A stretch of 64,000 nucleotides of DNA from Ligula intestinalis (Eukaryota > Platyhelminthes > Cestoda > Diphyllobothriidea > Diphyllobothriidae), in assembly GCA_036362985.1 (NCBI GenBank), contig JAYGXS010000005.1:1057741-1121740 (forward strand), in the 5' to 3' direction. Of this stretch, positions 1 to 10,929 are shown piece after piece; within the stretch, counting starts at the first letter, position 1; the number at the start of each line of letters is the position of its first letter. The notes under the pieces are model-generated. The model was given only the letters and a program-made list of their open reading frames with translations, ran no database searches and had not been told where the DNA came from. A program made the translations under genes and the position numbers.

Positions 1-1090
1 GTGACTTGGTATCTTCGCAGGCTACAGCGCTTACGTGCACTTATGCAAGTAGAATTGGACCAAGCATAGATAATTTGACCTCGGGGTGTCACTGCCAGTT
101 GGCTAAAATTAGACAAACAGAACAAGTAGACACAACTGGGCGGTGGCATTATTCTACCCAAAGACGAGTCAAACAACGGCCCAAAATGCATTAATTTAGG
201 CAGTTTTGTCAGCGCACTGACCAACACCGCTTCATCAGTAATGGCAAAAAATGCAATCATACATTTGCATATTCAGAAGGGACAGAGGAATGGAGAATGA
301 CTGTTTTTTTTCACTTTTTGACTGCACGTGGTCATAGGCAGGCTGTATTTGCGAAATACCTGCAACTGTAGAGCAATTCTGTACAAAATAAACCAAGCTG
401 GTCTGAAATATCACAACGCGTTCTGTTGGATTGGTTCCGCCATGACCAGAGTCGAGAGGTCACTACCTCTTAGGATCTAAAAACACGAAGAGGTAGACGT
501 TAGAACCTGCTTTTGGTGGCGTTACTGTGCACAGTTCCTGGGGGCGATGTGAGTTTAAAGGATAACTTAGGGCATTTGAATGATTATGATCAGTATTGGA
601 GCCGAAGACATTTCATGATGAAGTTTACATTTTCATATCCGAAGACCCGAATCCTATATCCATTTTTTAAAATTACAGAGCAAATGTCTTTGCTCAACCC
701 TTACAACTGCGATGGTGGGCGTTCCAGCCAGTTCGGTGCGAACAGACAGTATCACACTCCTTCCGTCTATTGGCCCTTTGAGACTGCAATGCCAGAGCTC
801 ATAGTCAGACTTAGAAAACTTACTCAAATCACATTTTAGCATACGTAAGAACTGTAAAACATTGCACTTAAGTTGCCCTGAAAGAGAGAGAGAGAGCGAG
901 AGGGAGGCGAGCTTTTCGAGTAAACCCTGAGGAATTGTGAAGATATACGGTATATTTTTTCTGAGGGTTACGGGCGTTAGCCCTTGCGAATTTCATTCAT
1001 GTGCAGTCGAATTAGAATTTTAATCATATACATAGCATGAAACATAGTCATGTGTAAGGTTTACTGAATCATTTTAATGGTACGATACAC
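1..1090. other. No recognisable gene
   Basis: I see no domain, splice-supported exon or repeat family here apart from a short GA-rich microsatellite at about 883-905. The short open frames at 513-842 run against each other on both strands and resemble nothing known to me. Confidence 0.5.
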
Positions 1091-1099
1091 ATAGTTTGA

Positions 1100-2040
1100 A
1101 ATCATGAAGTTCAAGTCATGGATGAGGAATAAGGGTTGTCGAGCACCGGATCAATTTGTTGATTTTCCTGAGTTCTCGGGCTCTTGTGGGAGTCCATTGC
1201 CAAAGATGAAAGCGTCAACGAAAAACAAGCAACAGTAATAGTTAGAGAGGGGGAAGAGGGCAGGGAACTTATTAAATTACATTAAATAACATCGGTAAAC
1301 TGAGTTGGCATCCAAGGCTCAGGCTTCCACTAGTTCTCGTCCTGTCGTGTTACTGGCGTGAGCAATTATCCTCGTGATGGCAAAGTTAAATCCGTGACCC
1401 GTCTCCTGGAACAAAGCGCTTCCCTGTCTGACAGCCAGTTTATGTTCATGTATGCGCGAACCAACCATGCATCAGCTTGCCATGTATAGTTACAAGGACA
1501 ACTTAAGCATGGGTTGCGATACACATTCCCAGATTGTTCATGGGGTATCAAACGGTCTTTTTTTATTACCCGGCTGCGCATGGAGGGTGTGCAATTCCGA
1601 CGCTTCGTCCCGAAGCGATGCGCTTGGTCGCTTCTGGGACGTCCATGATGTGGTGGTTCTTCTGCTTGGGTCCTACGGGCCCGAACGCGTAGGCATCAGT
1701 TTATGTTTTAGGATAACCATTTCGCATAAATTGGTCGCAGAGATATCGGACCTCGTGTATATTTTCTTTCAGCTTACTGCAATGAACCTGAATCCTTTAA
1801 AAGAGCTTTTTTTCCGCAGCTTCGTTTGTTTGCAACCGGGTGGTTGGTGTGAAAATCGAGAAGTTGTGTTATGTTGGTTGTTTTCCTGAAACCATCGTTT
1901 CAATTTCATCGTTGGGCATTCTCTTGACGATAAAATCAAGGTAGGCAGCTGCCCAAAAGCTCAGGACAGTTAACAAGTTGATCCGGTGCTCGAAAACCTT
2001 TCTTCCTCATCCATGCAAATACCTGGAACGCTAGGGTTTT
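1100..2040 (-). mobile_element. Penelope-like element remnant, GIY-YIG endonuclease end, with inverted terminal repeats
   Basis: Read on the minus strand, about 1800 down to 1300 conceptually encodes decayed PLE C-terminal sequence: a linker with FMRNGY, then CPCNYT, then in a shifted frame FNFAITRIIAHA followed by TGRELVEAW. This order (Cys-containing GIY-YIG start, then a GH.FNFA..KI.A... and REL.EAW) is typical of the endonuclease domain of Penelope-like retroelements, which cuts target DNA for insertion. Stops and frame changes show it is dead. It is flanked by two copies of the same terminal sequence in opposite orientation, 1100-1205 (minus) and 1950-2035 (plus); each contains the hammerhead-like tail and a segment ending TTCCTCATCCATG. 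A related linker fragment lies at 9480-9790. Confidence 0.7.
1166..1205 (-). ncRNA. Hammerhead-like motif, subfamily A (decayed)
   Basis: On the minus strand the stem II arms GGACTC and GAGCCC survive around a CCACAA loop, followed by a damaged GAGAACTC in place of GAAAGCTC. The conserved core upstream is lost. It is placed at the 3' end of the PLE remnant, as in the better copies at 7745-7780 and 9877-9915. Confidence 0.4.
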
Positions 2041-2059
2041 TCTACTCATGAGTTAAGAT

Positions 2060-4420
2060 CGTGGCCAGCCGGCCATAGTCCTGCAGCGAGAGTCAACGGT
2101 TTTCGAAGCATAAGTAATCTACCTGGCGTTTGAACACAGCAACAGTGTCCCACGTCAATATTTCGCTTGGAAGGGAGTTCCACGGTCTAATAATCCGCTC
2201 CCTGACGGAAAACTTACGTCTATCTAGGCGTGTGCATACATTGTTGACCTAGTACGGATGGCCGCGCTGGTTGTGTCATATGTGGAAGCTCAAAGAGGTC
2301 TTCAGATTACAACGAACAGGCAGGTCCGTGGATAATACGGAATTTCCCTAGCATGTCGCATGTTTATTGTCTATAGAGTAGGCCAAAGAAATTAAGCTTC
2401 ATCAGTCTTTCAGAATAAGACACAAACCTAAGACCGTCCATTAATTTTGTTGCCCATTCTTGCACCCGCTCAATGGGCCCACTGTCTTTCTTCATCCACG
2501 GCATCCAAGCTGGTATTACGTAGTCCAAATGCGGTCTAATGAAACTACGAAAGAGCCGCTCGAACGTTTCAGGTAGAAATAATATAAAAGCACGCCAGAT
2601 TCAATGCATTATTCTAATCGCCTTTTGGACGGCCCTTTTAGAATGCTCAGCGATCAGTAGGTTTTACTCTATCAAAATACGTAGATGTATATGCGTGTCC
2701 AATTCCTACATCGGAGTCCCATTCAGACAGTACTGGTGTTTAGAGAAATGTCTCCGCCCAGATTCCAAACGTAGGACAACACATTTGGATAGATTAAGTG
2801 TTACAAGCCACTTGCTGGACAGCACAACCACTTTATCCATGTTCTCCTGCAGTTTTTGCGTGCCGCCAGGCCTAACACAACTTTATACTGGCCCCCAATC
2901 GCATACTGTGCTACCAACGATTACTTATTGCAGCCTGCATGCCAGAAACCTTTTGCCCCACTTGAAAACGTTGTCTCGTATACCAGACTTTATAAAAGAG
3001 CCGCTGATGAGGTACGTTGTCAAAGGCCTTCTTGAAGTCAAAAAATATACCATCAACTGGATGACCCTGTCTGTGGCATTTATCTTCTTTTTCTGTGAGT
3101 AATAACTATTCGTAAGAAAACCATGTTCATAGAGTGCTTCTCTGTTCCAGAGACGTCATTAAATGTCACTTGGTAAGTCTCCCACGATCTTGCAAAAAAT
3201 GGACGGTAAATTAATCGGACGGTAATTTTCCAATTCCATCCCGGACCCTCCTTTATGAATCGACGAGATAAGGCCAGATTACCGTTCCAGTAGCAGTTCA
3301 CTTACTTTCATCGACTTTGAAATATCACTGACAGCGGCTCACCCAGTACGTCAGCCAATCCTCTAAAGGCACATGGGTTAATCCTATCTGGACCGGGTGA
3401 CTTGGCAGGTTTCAGTCGGAGTAATTCTATCTTTAAAGATAAAGGCGAGAAGTGGAAAGCATCTTCGCGCGCAAAGGTTTTCCAATTTGGATCTGATTGG
3501 GGAAGATGAAGGAGATTGGCTTCATGCTTGAATACTCATCGAAAGAAGCCAAAGACCACCAAGCTCGAATCAGATCACGATTTCTTTGGTTGTTGCCTAT
3601 ATATCCGATCATGGGACGCTCCAAGGAGTTCTGCATTATGCGCAGAATTTCTACGGAGTCTATTTGCCCTCTGCTTACGGATGCCCCATTTCCAGTTAGA
3701 TTGCTGCAAGTGTTCAACAATCCCCGTCATTCAAAAAGGCTTGCATATTTTATTTATTCTCTTTAAGTTCACGGTTTATCCATAGCGGACCGTTGCCTGT
3801 TGTATATCGTTTTAAAGGACAATGCAGGTTGACAATTCTTCCAACTAACGAAGTGAACCTGTTCCAATATTCGTTTACAGTCCCCTCTAATGTAGGTATC
3901 CGCGGTATTAGCGAGATTTGTGTTCAAATGCCGAGAAAATCTCCCTTTCAGGAGTTTTCTCTCAGGGATTTGCATAAGTCAGACTGTGAGAACAGGGATT
4001 GCTGAAATAGTAGTACTTTATGATAACTAGTATCTGGTGGTATTCTGTAGCATCTTGTAGCTCCAGCACACTTTCTTCGTTTCGGTTGAACACAAGGTCA
4101 GACAATTTTAAGGTCCTTCTCTTACCAGTGCTCCAAATGATACATTCTGGTAGAGTAATTTTTCAGCTGCCATCTCAAGTAACCGATGACCAAATGTATC
4201 CGATGAACCCAAAACAGTCCACTTTTTCCAGTCGATACTGGGAGCGTTAAAGTACCCAACTATAAAGTAATCCTTGTGCATACTCACCTTGCTCAGTTTG
4301 AATCGCTCTATCTCTTAGCGAACATTTTGCATGATGCCCTGAGTATTAAGTTGTGAGTCCCCTGCCAGATCAAAATAACGATAAACGCTAATGAAGTTAT
4401 CTGACAAATATACGCCGGAT
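2060..4420 (-). mobile_element. CR1-type LINE, heavily decayed
   Basis: Read on the minus strand, the order of domains is that of a CR1/Jockey non-LTR retrotransposon pol protein. An apurinic endonuclease segment with GYFNAPSIDW (near 4230-4260) is followed by the reverse transcriptase entry motif KPAKSPGPDRINP (near 3370-3410), then GIFFDFKKAFDNVPH (near 3010-3060), then the C-terminal region around 2110-2250 that resembles the same part of the CR1 copy at 44.6-45.1 kb. Stops and frameshifts occur throughout. The 3' end is cut by the PLE terminal repeat at 2035. LINEs of this group copy themselves by target-primed reverse transcription; this copy cannot. Confidence 0.75.
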
Positions 4421-4439
4421 CAATTGTATGAATACTCTA

Positions 4440-5373
4440 TCGAAACGACTGAGCCATTCATGTGTTAGAGAATCTCGGAGACCGGTTGTCAGAGCGCGGA
4501 GAAGAGGATACGGTTCGTTCCGACTGTTGCCCTGTTGTACACCTCTGAGGCCGGACACATTGGCCAAGCGGGTCCAAAACCCAGCAACAAAATTCTACCA
4601 GAGTGTCAACTAGACCGAAGTCTGGAAAACAGGAATTTCAATCGAGATAACAGCCCCCCCCCGCCCCAAGTAGAAGCACGTGCAGGTCAACCCGTGAGCT
4701 TGCTTCGCTCTTCTGAAAGCGTGTGCCAACCTGCTGGGAGCCGACGGCCTCTTGCCTCGACTTATAAGTGTCGGGTCATTCTGTCTTAACCAGGAGTCGC
4801 TAACTGCCTGTCTGAGTCCTTTTCATGAACCCTCACGGCTACTACTCGTCGTGGTGCACTCAACCAACCACCTTGGGGGGGGGGGGGCGGCTGAAGTCAA
4901 GGCGGTGCACGTCCAAGGTTTGTGAGCATTGTCTGGGTCGTGACGCTGCCGTGGCTTAACGCCAGCCAGCCAGCCTAGGTCGTTTGTGGAGGTCGGTGTG
5001 AGACAGCCCGCATGCACAGGCTGACCTCGACCTTGAAAGAATGTTGATGTTTCTATCGCCTTCTCCAAAATGACTAGCCTTCACTGGGTTCCATGTTTTG
5101 CGCCATGTCATTTGAATTCAGTCGGACTGTGGCAGAGTGGGAGGCTTGCTTCAGACCCTATGTCCTTTTCCTCTTGTCCCCATCATTTCTGTTGCCTTTT
5201 TGTCTCAGGACAGGCTATTGTGCGCGTCTTTAGAGCGAGAGAATATGGCTCCAAGATCAAGCTGTTAAGCCTGATGGAAAGTAGGTGGTTTTGAAAGTAA
5301 ATTAAAACGATAAACGCAAATTTCAAGTTTAGATAGCCGTAGAGTTTTCAGCCTGTTTTGCCAAAAACTGATA
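4440..5373. other. Non-coding stretch with short G run
   Basis: No gene recognised. There is a G homopolymer at about 4875-4887. A short part near 4540-4575 (CTCTGAGGCC... TTGGCCAAGCGGGTCCA) resembles 23677-23712, suggesting an undefined dispersed repeat. Confidence 0.4.
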
Positions 5374-5857
5374 CAGTAGTCGCCGGCTATTAAGCCCACC
5401 TCGTGCCCAGACCAGATTGGGCTTAATAAGAGGCGGGCGTATTAACCGGAGAGTCCTAGTTCTTGATTACCAAACGCAGGATAGGCACTATACATTACAT
5501 ACGTACTGTATTATGTATAGAGCTTGGTTATGTACAAGAAAAGAATACTGTTTGTGTGTATTTTATGTGATAACAAATTTTAAAAACTGATTTGCGACAG
5601 GTTTAAAAAAAGCGGTCTAGTGTCAGTTGCTTTGGAGGAAACTTCACTCGCAAGTGCTCTTTGATTTCCTTCTCCAGGCACCAGAAATCGTCGAATTTTG
5701 TGAAATTTCACTCTACCTGTTGGCCAATTGGGTTTTTAGCCGGCGAATGAGCTTATTAGCCGGGGGATTTTGCCATGTAAAATTCCGTCCCAAGGCGATT
5801 TGGGCTTAATACGCGGCTGGGCCTATTAACCGCGGGCTTAATAACCGGTGAATACTG
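5374..5857. mobile_element. MITE with 27-bp terminal inverted repeats and TA target duplication
   Basis: The left end starts CAGTAGTCGCCGGCTATTAA and the right end, read in reverse complement, starts CAGTATTCACCGGTTATTAA, both running on into GCCC. Each end abuts a TA dinucleotide (5372-5373 and 5858-5859). The element is 484 bp and has no transposase. Internal pieces (GGGCTTAATA near 5419 and 5803) repeat parts of the ends. CAGTA ends plus TA duplication point to the Tc1/mariner-pogo superfamily; the exact family is inference. Confidence 0.8.
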
Positions 5858-6299
5858 TAGATCGTTTGAGAAAGTAGTGGTTTTACCCATACATTAGTGT
5901 TCACTTACAGGTTAATACTTTCTCCTTACCGCGAGAATTGCTGGAAATTGCCCCGAAGACCTGGCAACTTAGGCGTGACTGGTTGGTGTATTCCCTGTGC
6001 ACTTCAGAAGCTGGTAGTCCTGTGTAAGAGTAGGAAGCAATTGACGCAAGCTCGTAGAAGGATCTTTGTTGGTCGTTAACCCAAAACCTCTTGCATGTCC
6101 ACTTTCAAAACACAGGTTGGAAACACCAATCACTTGCGAGCTAATTCTCGTTCTGATTCTCCGACCCGCAGGTGCAGCGGCCTGACATGAATTCGCGAAC
6201 AGGGAGTTGATTTGGCCTAGAGTCTGCCCATTGAGCTTTCTGTAAATCAGTTGGCGACAGTTAAGACGCCAGATATGGTCACTTCCCTCTCGCGGCACC
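5858..6299. other. Unassigned sequence
   Basis: No recognised gene or repeat. An open frame on the minus strand through 5969-6301 has no domain that I can identify. Confidence 0.35.
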
Positions 6300-7060
6300 A
6301 ATCTGGTCTCCTACGATCAGTTACTCCAGCCTCGGCCGCTTTCAGTCAGCACAGAACGCTGCCCTCCGCTCAATCACGGGTTGCTATCAAATGTCGCCTA
6401 TCGATCATCCTCATATAGAGGCCTCCGTCCTGCCGGTCGCCCTTCACAATGGACTCTTAGGCCAGCCGTTTTTGTGAACCTGTTCACAACCCGGCCATCC
6501 TAATCAACACCGCTGCCACGCTCCTGAGCCTAGCCGCAACGTTCGGCCATCTATTAGAGCTCTCGCTTGTGTTCCTCGGATCTTCCCGTTGATGGCTCTG
6601 CCATCATGACAGGCTTCCACCTTCTTCATCAAAGAGCCGTTGTCAAAGAAAAACTAAGCTACCATTCCCCAGTCCTTTTGGGCGGCTATCCACCTCTGAT
6701 TGCGGCCTCGGAGCAACAACTTCCGAGGGTCACTCGTTGTAGGTTGACTCAACTGCGCAGTCACTACTCAATTATCCTTAGCCAGTACTAACACCATCTC
6801 GACACGTCCAAATCCAACAACTGTCCCAACTGCAACGTCTCTCCGCATGACTGTCAGCATCTGTTCGCCTGCAGTTCCCGGCCAGGCACCCCACTCACTC
6901 CCGCGGACCTTTAGCTCAAGCCGGTCGAAGTCGCGGCTTTTCTCCGTCTTCCAACTACAAGCAGTTTGGACTCCGGCGGGGACTCTTGATTCAACCAGGG
7001 CTACGAAAGACACACTTTGTTCTGTCTGCCTTTGATAATTAAATGCCTTTAACAGTCCTA
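6300..7060 (+). mobile_element. 3' fragment of a Jockey/R1-type LINE
   Basis: This segment is clearly similar in DNA to 13755-14520, the 3' third of the longer LINE copy at 10.9-14.5 kb (shared stretches such as CAGTCAGCACAGAACGCT and CCGGCCAGGCACCCC). It covers the C-terminal part after the reverse transcriptase, including the Cys/His cluster, and has its own stops and indels. It is 5' truncated, as usual for LINE copies. Confidence 0.8.
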
Positions 7061-7189
7061 TCTGTTTGGCAAAAGGCGCCTTTCTATGCATAAGGACAAA
7101 CCATAATACCTGAAAAAGCTTTCCTAATCATTATAGGTTGGAAGTGCATTACAGAAGGACGCAGGTACTTCTCAAATGAATGACAAGGT

Positions 7190-7845
7190 TCACGATCCAG
7201 GTATTTGCATGGACGAGGAAGAAGGAGAGTCGAGCACCAGCTCAATTTATTTATTGTTATGAACTTTCGAACTCCTACAGGCAACCAAAAAGAGACCATG
7301 GAACCACAAAAGCCGAAAGGCTGACGCTCGAGGCATGGTACTCAGATGCCAACTCGGTCAACAGGCATATAGACCTGCCAGTGGCCTACAAAATCTTGCG
7401 CCAATTTGTGGGAGAAAAGATAGAACGAAGCCAAACCAAACGTAAGAATGGCAAGCGAAGAGGACCCCACAGCGAACCGGCCGGAAGAAGAGGCAGAGTT
7501 ACAAGGACCCTCTGCCGGGTGACAAGGCAGCAAACTAATGACTGCTCATGACACCCAAATCTACTGACAGGTAGTCAGCGTACACCACTATAATTGCCCC
7601 CAACTCCACTGACAGCTAATTGCCCTCCTCCCTTACCCTTTTTCGATTTCTGTTTCTAAACACCTTGACAACCTGATGATTTCTGACAGTTGATTGGCCT
7701 ATGGCCACTATAGTTACCCTCTTTTTGATTGCTACTTTTCACCTCTGAAGATGGACTCCCATAAGAGTTCGAAAGTTTAGAACAATAAATCAATTTAACT
7801 AGTGTTCGACACGCCTTCTTCCTCGTCCATGCAGGTAATTCTAGG
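7190..7845 (+). mobile_element. 5'-truncated Penelope-like element with one inverted terminal repeat
   Basis: The plus strand between about 7300 and 7430 encodes the end of a PLE endonuclease domain: LTLEAWYSDANSVNRHIDLP, followed by AYKILRQF. The copy is framed by the same terminal sequence twice. At 7190-7285 it lies on the minus strand; at 7745-7845 it lies on the plus strand, in the element's own orientation, with an intact hammerhead-like motif. An inverted 5' flank joined to a truncated body and a forward 3' terminal repeat is the layout described for Penelope elements. Confidence 0.75.
7745..7788 (+). ncRNA. Hammerhead-like ribozyme motif, subfamily A
   Basis: The core CTGAAGA (7745-7751; the fifth core base is free in hammerheads) is followed by one T, then stem II arms GGACTC (7753-7758) and GAGTTC (7765-7770) closing a six-base loop, then GAAAGTTT and AGAACAATAAA. 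Bases TC before the core can pair with the AG after the cleavage-site triplet as part of stem I. AATAAA lies directly downstream. Self-cleavage is inferred from the fold only. Confidence 0.55.
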
Positions 7846-7849
7846 CCTC

Positions 7850-8440
7850 GGGAAGGCAAGCAAGCGGATAGGAAAACAGCTGAGCCAGCTTACCTGGTGT
7901 GTAAGTGAACATCTCCACCTGGCTGACCCCGGACATGGTTTCCACGAGAATTTCGACGGTAAGCGGATTCGTCAGAGGAAAGCTGGGGCCGTCATAGGGA
8001 GGAATACGACAGACAATGTGAGTCTAGAATAGGAAGGATTTGCACAGGTATTATTCATCGTTCTAGCACAAAAGTTATGCAAGGTCCCCGAAGTCACGTA
8101 TGACGGGCTGGAAGTTCTCCACTTTGTTCACAGGAGTTTCGTGTAAATAGACTGTTGACTTCACCTGCGTTAGGACATATTTCTGTCAGTTGTTGCCTGT
8201 GGTATCACTGCAACTGCCAAGACCAGAAGGACTGTCCTGTTCCCCGTATGCAGGAGACATGGGTGGACCCTAGTAAAACCTAACTAGCTAATCAAGCAAC
8301 TGCAGGCTAAAGCCTCACGCCCATCCTGGCTAGCTTTAGCTATGGCCAACTACCTATGTTGGGCACTGCCTATCGTGCTTCGGATTTATACTCCGTGATT
8401 GCATGAATAAGAAGAGTTTTCACAGACAACAATACATCAT
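7850..8440. other. No recognisable gene
   Basis: Nothing recognised. TAGCTTTAGCTATGGCCA-type short inverted pieces occur near 8330-8350 but do not define an element. Confidence 0.4.
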
Positions 8441-8815
8441 CGAAAGTGTGTGTGCGCGTACGTACCGCTTCTTGTGCCCCTCAGGGCCACAGGGCAAAAT
8501 GCGCTGGAGGCCCGATCAGGGTACAGCAGATGTCATTCGGGTGGCGCGCCGATAACAAATGCCGAAGATGGGAGAGGGGGGGCGTGGTGGGGCGGCTTCG
8601 GTCACGTTAGCCACTCCCGCCCGATGTCGCCACCGGTCTTCCTGACTGTGTCTCTTAACACGCGTGGGTGGGGGGGGAGAGAGAGGGTGATAGATGCAGT
8701 GAAAGTCTACTATCACTTTAAACTAATCTACACGCACAGGTCACCGTCCGCTGCAACACAACCACCCTGTTGTAGAGCATACGGTGGACATAGTCGAAAT
8801 TGACGGTCGAACTAC
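8440..8815 (+). repeat. Dispersed repeat D, copy 1
   Basis: Sequence with GTGAAAGTCTACTATCACTT (about 8698-8717), then ACGCACAGGTCACCG, then TAGTCGAAATTGACGGTC, recurs in diverged form at 36.66-37.02 kb and 39.12-39.34 kb. No protein is evident. Class unknown. Confidence 0.55.
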
Positions 8816-8904
8816 CACTTCTGGAGTGTGGGATGGGCATTGCGTGTAGTGGATAATTATATGTGATTAGGTAGGCCACCTCCTCAATAGGAGCCTTCAT
8901 GATC

Positions 8905-8995
8905 AGTCAGTTCAGGTCACATTTATCAGGGAAATATAGGTGAATACCTTTGAAATCCCTCTTGGTACAGAGCAGCTATGATGCAGAACATGTGA
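8905..8995 (-). mobile_element. CR1-type LINE 3' end fragment
   Basis: The piece with AGGGAAATATAGGTGAATAC and then TTTGAAATCCCTCTTGG matches, on the minus strand, the 3' terminal sequence of the long CR1 copy at 44.38 kb and the fragment at 30.59 kb. Only the tail is present. Confidence 0.6.
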
Positions 8996-8999
8996 CGGT

Positions 9000-9480
9000 G
9001 TGGAACTGCGCACGAGTCCTTACAGTACAGGCTCCCAAGCCACAATCAACAGACTATCTCCATGGTCATTAGTTGATTAACGTCACCTAGATTACCTGTT
9101 AGGTCAGTTACTATGTCAACGGAAACCGGTCAGGTGAAAGGCGGCGGATACGGCAGTATTAAAAGTCAGCAAAAACTGGGGAAAAACGAGGCAGGAGCCA
9201 ACGCTACCAATGTCCCCACCCACTGCCTGGGTAAAGTGGAAGCACTGAAGCGCTTGGATAGAAATAAAAACCAATGAAGCAACGCCTTTTTAACAAACTG
9301 AAGCGCAAGGCAATGCAAAGGAGAAGAGGAGAAATAAAGACGTTAGGGTAAAACAGTAATCTCCAAGTTCTTTGACATAAATTTTAATGTGGCAGATTGG
9401 ATGTCATCGTTCATGCTTGAGGAGAGACCGCATTGGAGTTATGTTAAGGTAAGACAAACTAATGTTACTACTGTGTAGTT
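9000..9480. other. No recognisable gene
   Basis: I see nothing definable in this stretch. Confidence 0.4.
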
Positions 9481-9955
9481 ACAAGGACAGCTTAGGCATG
9501 AGATGCGATACACTACCCCAGATAAAGCCGGTGTTTGATTGTCATCCCCCTACGCAATTTCCCCTGTCCAATTCCAACACTTGGCCCCACAGCAATGCAC
9601 CTAGTCGCTTCTAAGATATCCTTGATATATGAAAGAGCATGCCGTATCCTCGGTAAGTCTTCTGTTTGGATCCTCCGGGGCCGAACGCTTAGGCATTGGT
9701 TGATAAAGGCTTTCGAATATCCATTCCGCATACCTTGGTCCCGGAGATACCACGACATTTAATAAACGTATACTTGCTCTCTCCCCCTCACTCCTTTTTG
9801 ATTGGCCTGACGACCTCTGACAGTAGATTGGCGTACACCCACGATAATTAGCCTCCTTTGTTGCTGTTTCTAATCTCTGAAGATTGATCCCTGTAATAAT
9901 TCGAAAGCTCAGAACAGCAAACAAACTTATCCCAGGCTCAATAATCCTTCTACCT
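9480..9955 (-). mobile_element. Penelope-like element fragment, subfamily A
   Basis: On the minus strand, 9758 down to 9513 reads MRNGYSKAFINQCLSVRP and continues as the same linker region seen at 1600-1800 (DNA similarity includes GTTACAAGGACA.CTTA.GCATG). A hammerhead-like tail on the plus strand follows at 9877-9915, so the terminal repeat is inverted relative to the coding remnant, the same arrangement as at 1.1-2.04 kb. Confidence 0.6.
9877..9920 (+). ncRNA. Hammerhead-like motif, subfamily A
   Basis: CTGAAGA (9877-9883) is followed by a decayed stem II and then GAAAGCTC (9903-9910), whose AGCT is palindromic, and AGAAC. The three bases TCT before the core pair with AGA after the cleavage triplet. 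Stem II arms no longer pair well. Confidence 0.45.
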
Positions 9956-9959
9956 TATC

Positions 9960-10925
9960 CAATACCTTGCCTTATATGGAGGGGCCTGTAAGAATGGGGA
10001 ATGTACCTTGGAAGGCCATCTTAGCATAGGGTTGTGCTTCAATTGGCAAAACAGGAAAGAATCAAAGTGAGAAGGAAATGGAGAGGAAGAGATGTATTCT
10101 GCACAGAACCCAGTGTTGGTGATCTGAACAGCAGTAACCGCTACCTATGCCATAACATTTGCTGATGCAAATTGACACGAAAAGGTTAGTTACGGGGGGG
10201 GGGTTGTCGCTGAAACGAAAACAAGTGTGCTGATGGTGTCAAATCACGCCGGTGAAAGTGCGTGCGTACTTGCGCGTGTGCGCGTGATTCCCGCCGGCTG
10301 GACAGCTTTACGTGTGCGCCAGCTCCAGGTCGCCATTGTCTGTGTTCATGTGGTGTGCGCTGCATCACCTGGATACGGACAACGGTGACTGCCTGATCAC
10401 ACACACGTATGTATTTTCGAGTTAAATACAGCCAAATAGTGGCCTGCCAGCGCGGACAACATAGGCTTTTCAGTAGGAGCCTTCGTGATCAAGGTTGGTG
10501 ACGCTGAGTCGTACCAGTCCCTACAGAAAGCCTGTTCGTGTGGTATGGATGACGGTAGATTACACACTAAGAAAATGACACGCCTTTTATCTTTTTCTAT
10601 ACTTACTTGAGTCCGGTAGCCTTTGTTAGAGGGTTTGAAGCAATCATGAGGAAGTCTGGGTTCGAAACCCCCAACTTTTCCGTCAAATTCTATGGCTGGC
10701 AGACGACACCCGGTAAGCCGGAAACATGCAGTCCAAGGGGGCAGGTTTACTTACGATAACAACTTTGACCTCCGGTGGCTCAATTTTATGCGACAGCCTG
10801 AGTGAACTCTTGATGAACCCACTCCACTTTATGAACTAGCCCTCCGAGCGTTCTATGGTACTGGCGGTATCAGATGAGTCATTCAAACTAAATACCGTCA
10901 TTCAATAGCCCGGTAATAATATCCA
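9960..10925. other. Unassigned sequence with G run
   Basis: A G homopolymer lies at 10194-10202. AGGAGCCTTCGTGATCA (about 10476-10492) resembles 8889-8905. No gene is recognised. Confidence 0.35.
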
Positions 10926-10929
10926 TCAC

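Noticed and set aside
7180..7551. A free-standing plus-strand gene
   Set aside because: Its recognisable part is the end of a Penelope-like endonuclease, framed by the element's terminal repeats.
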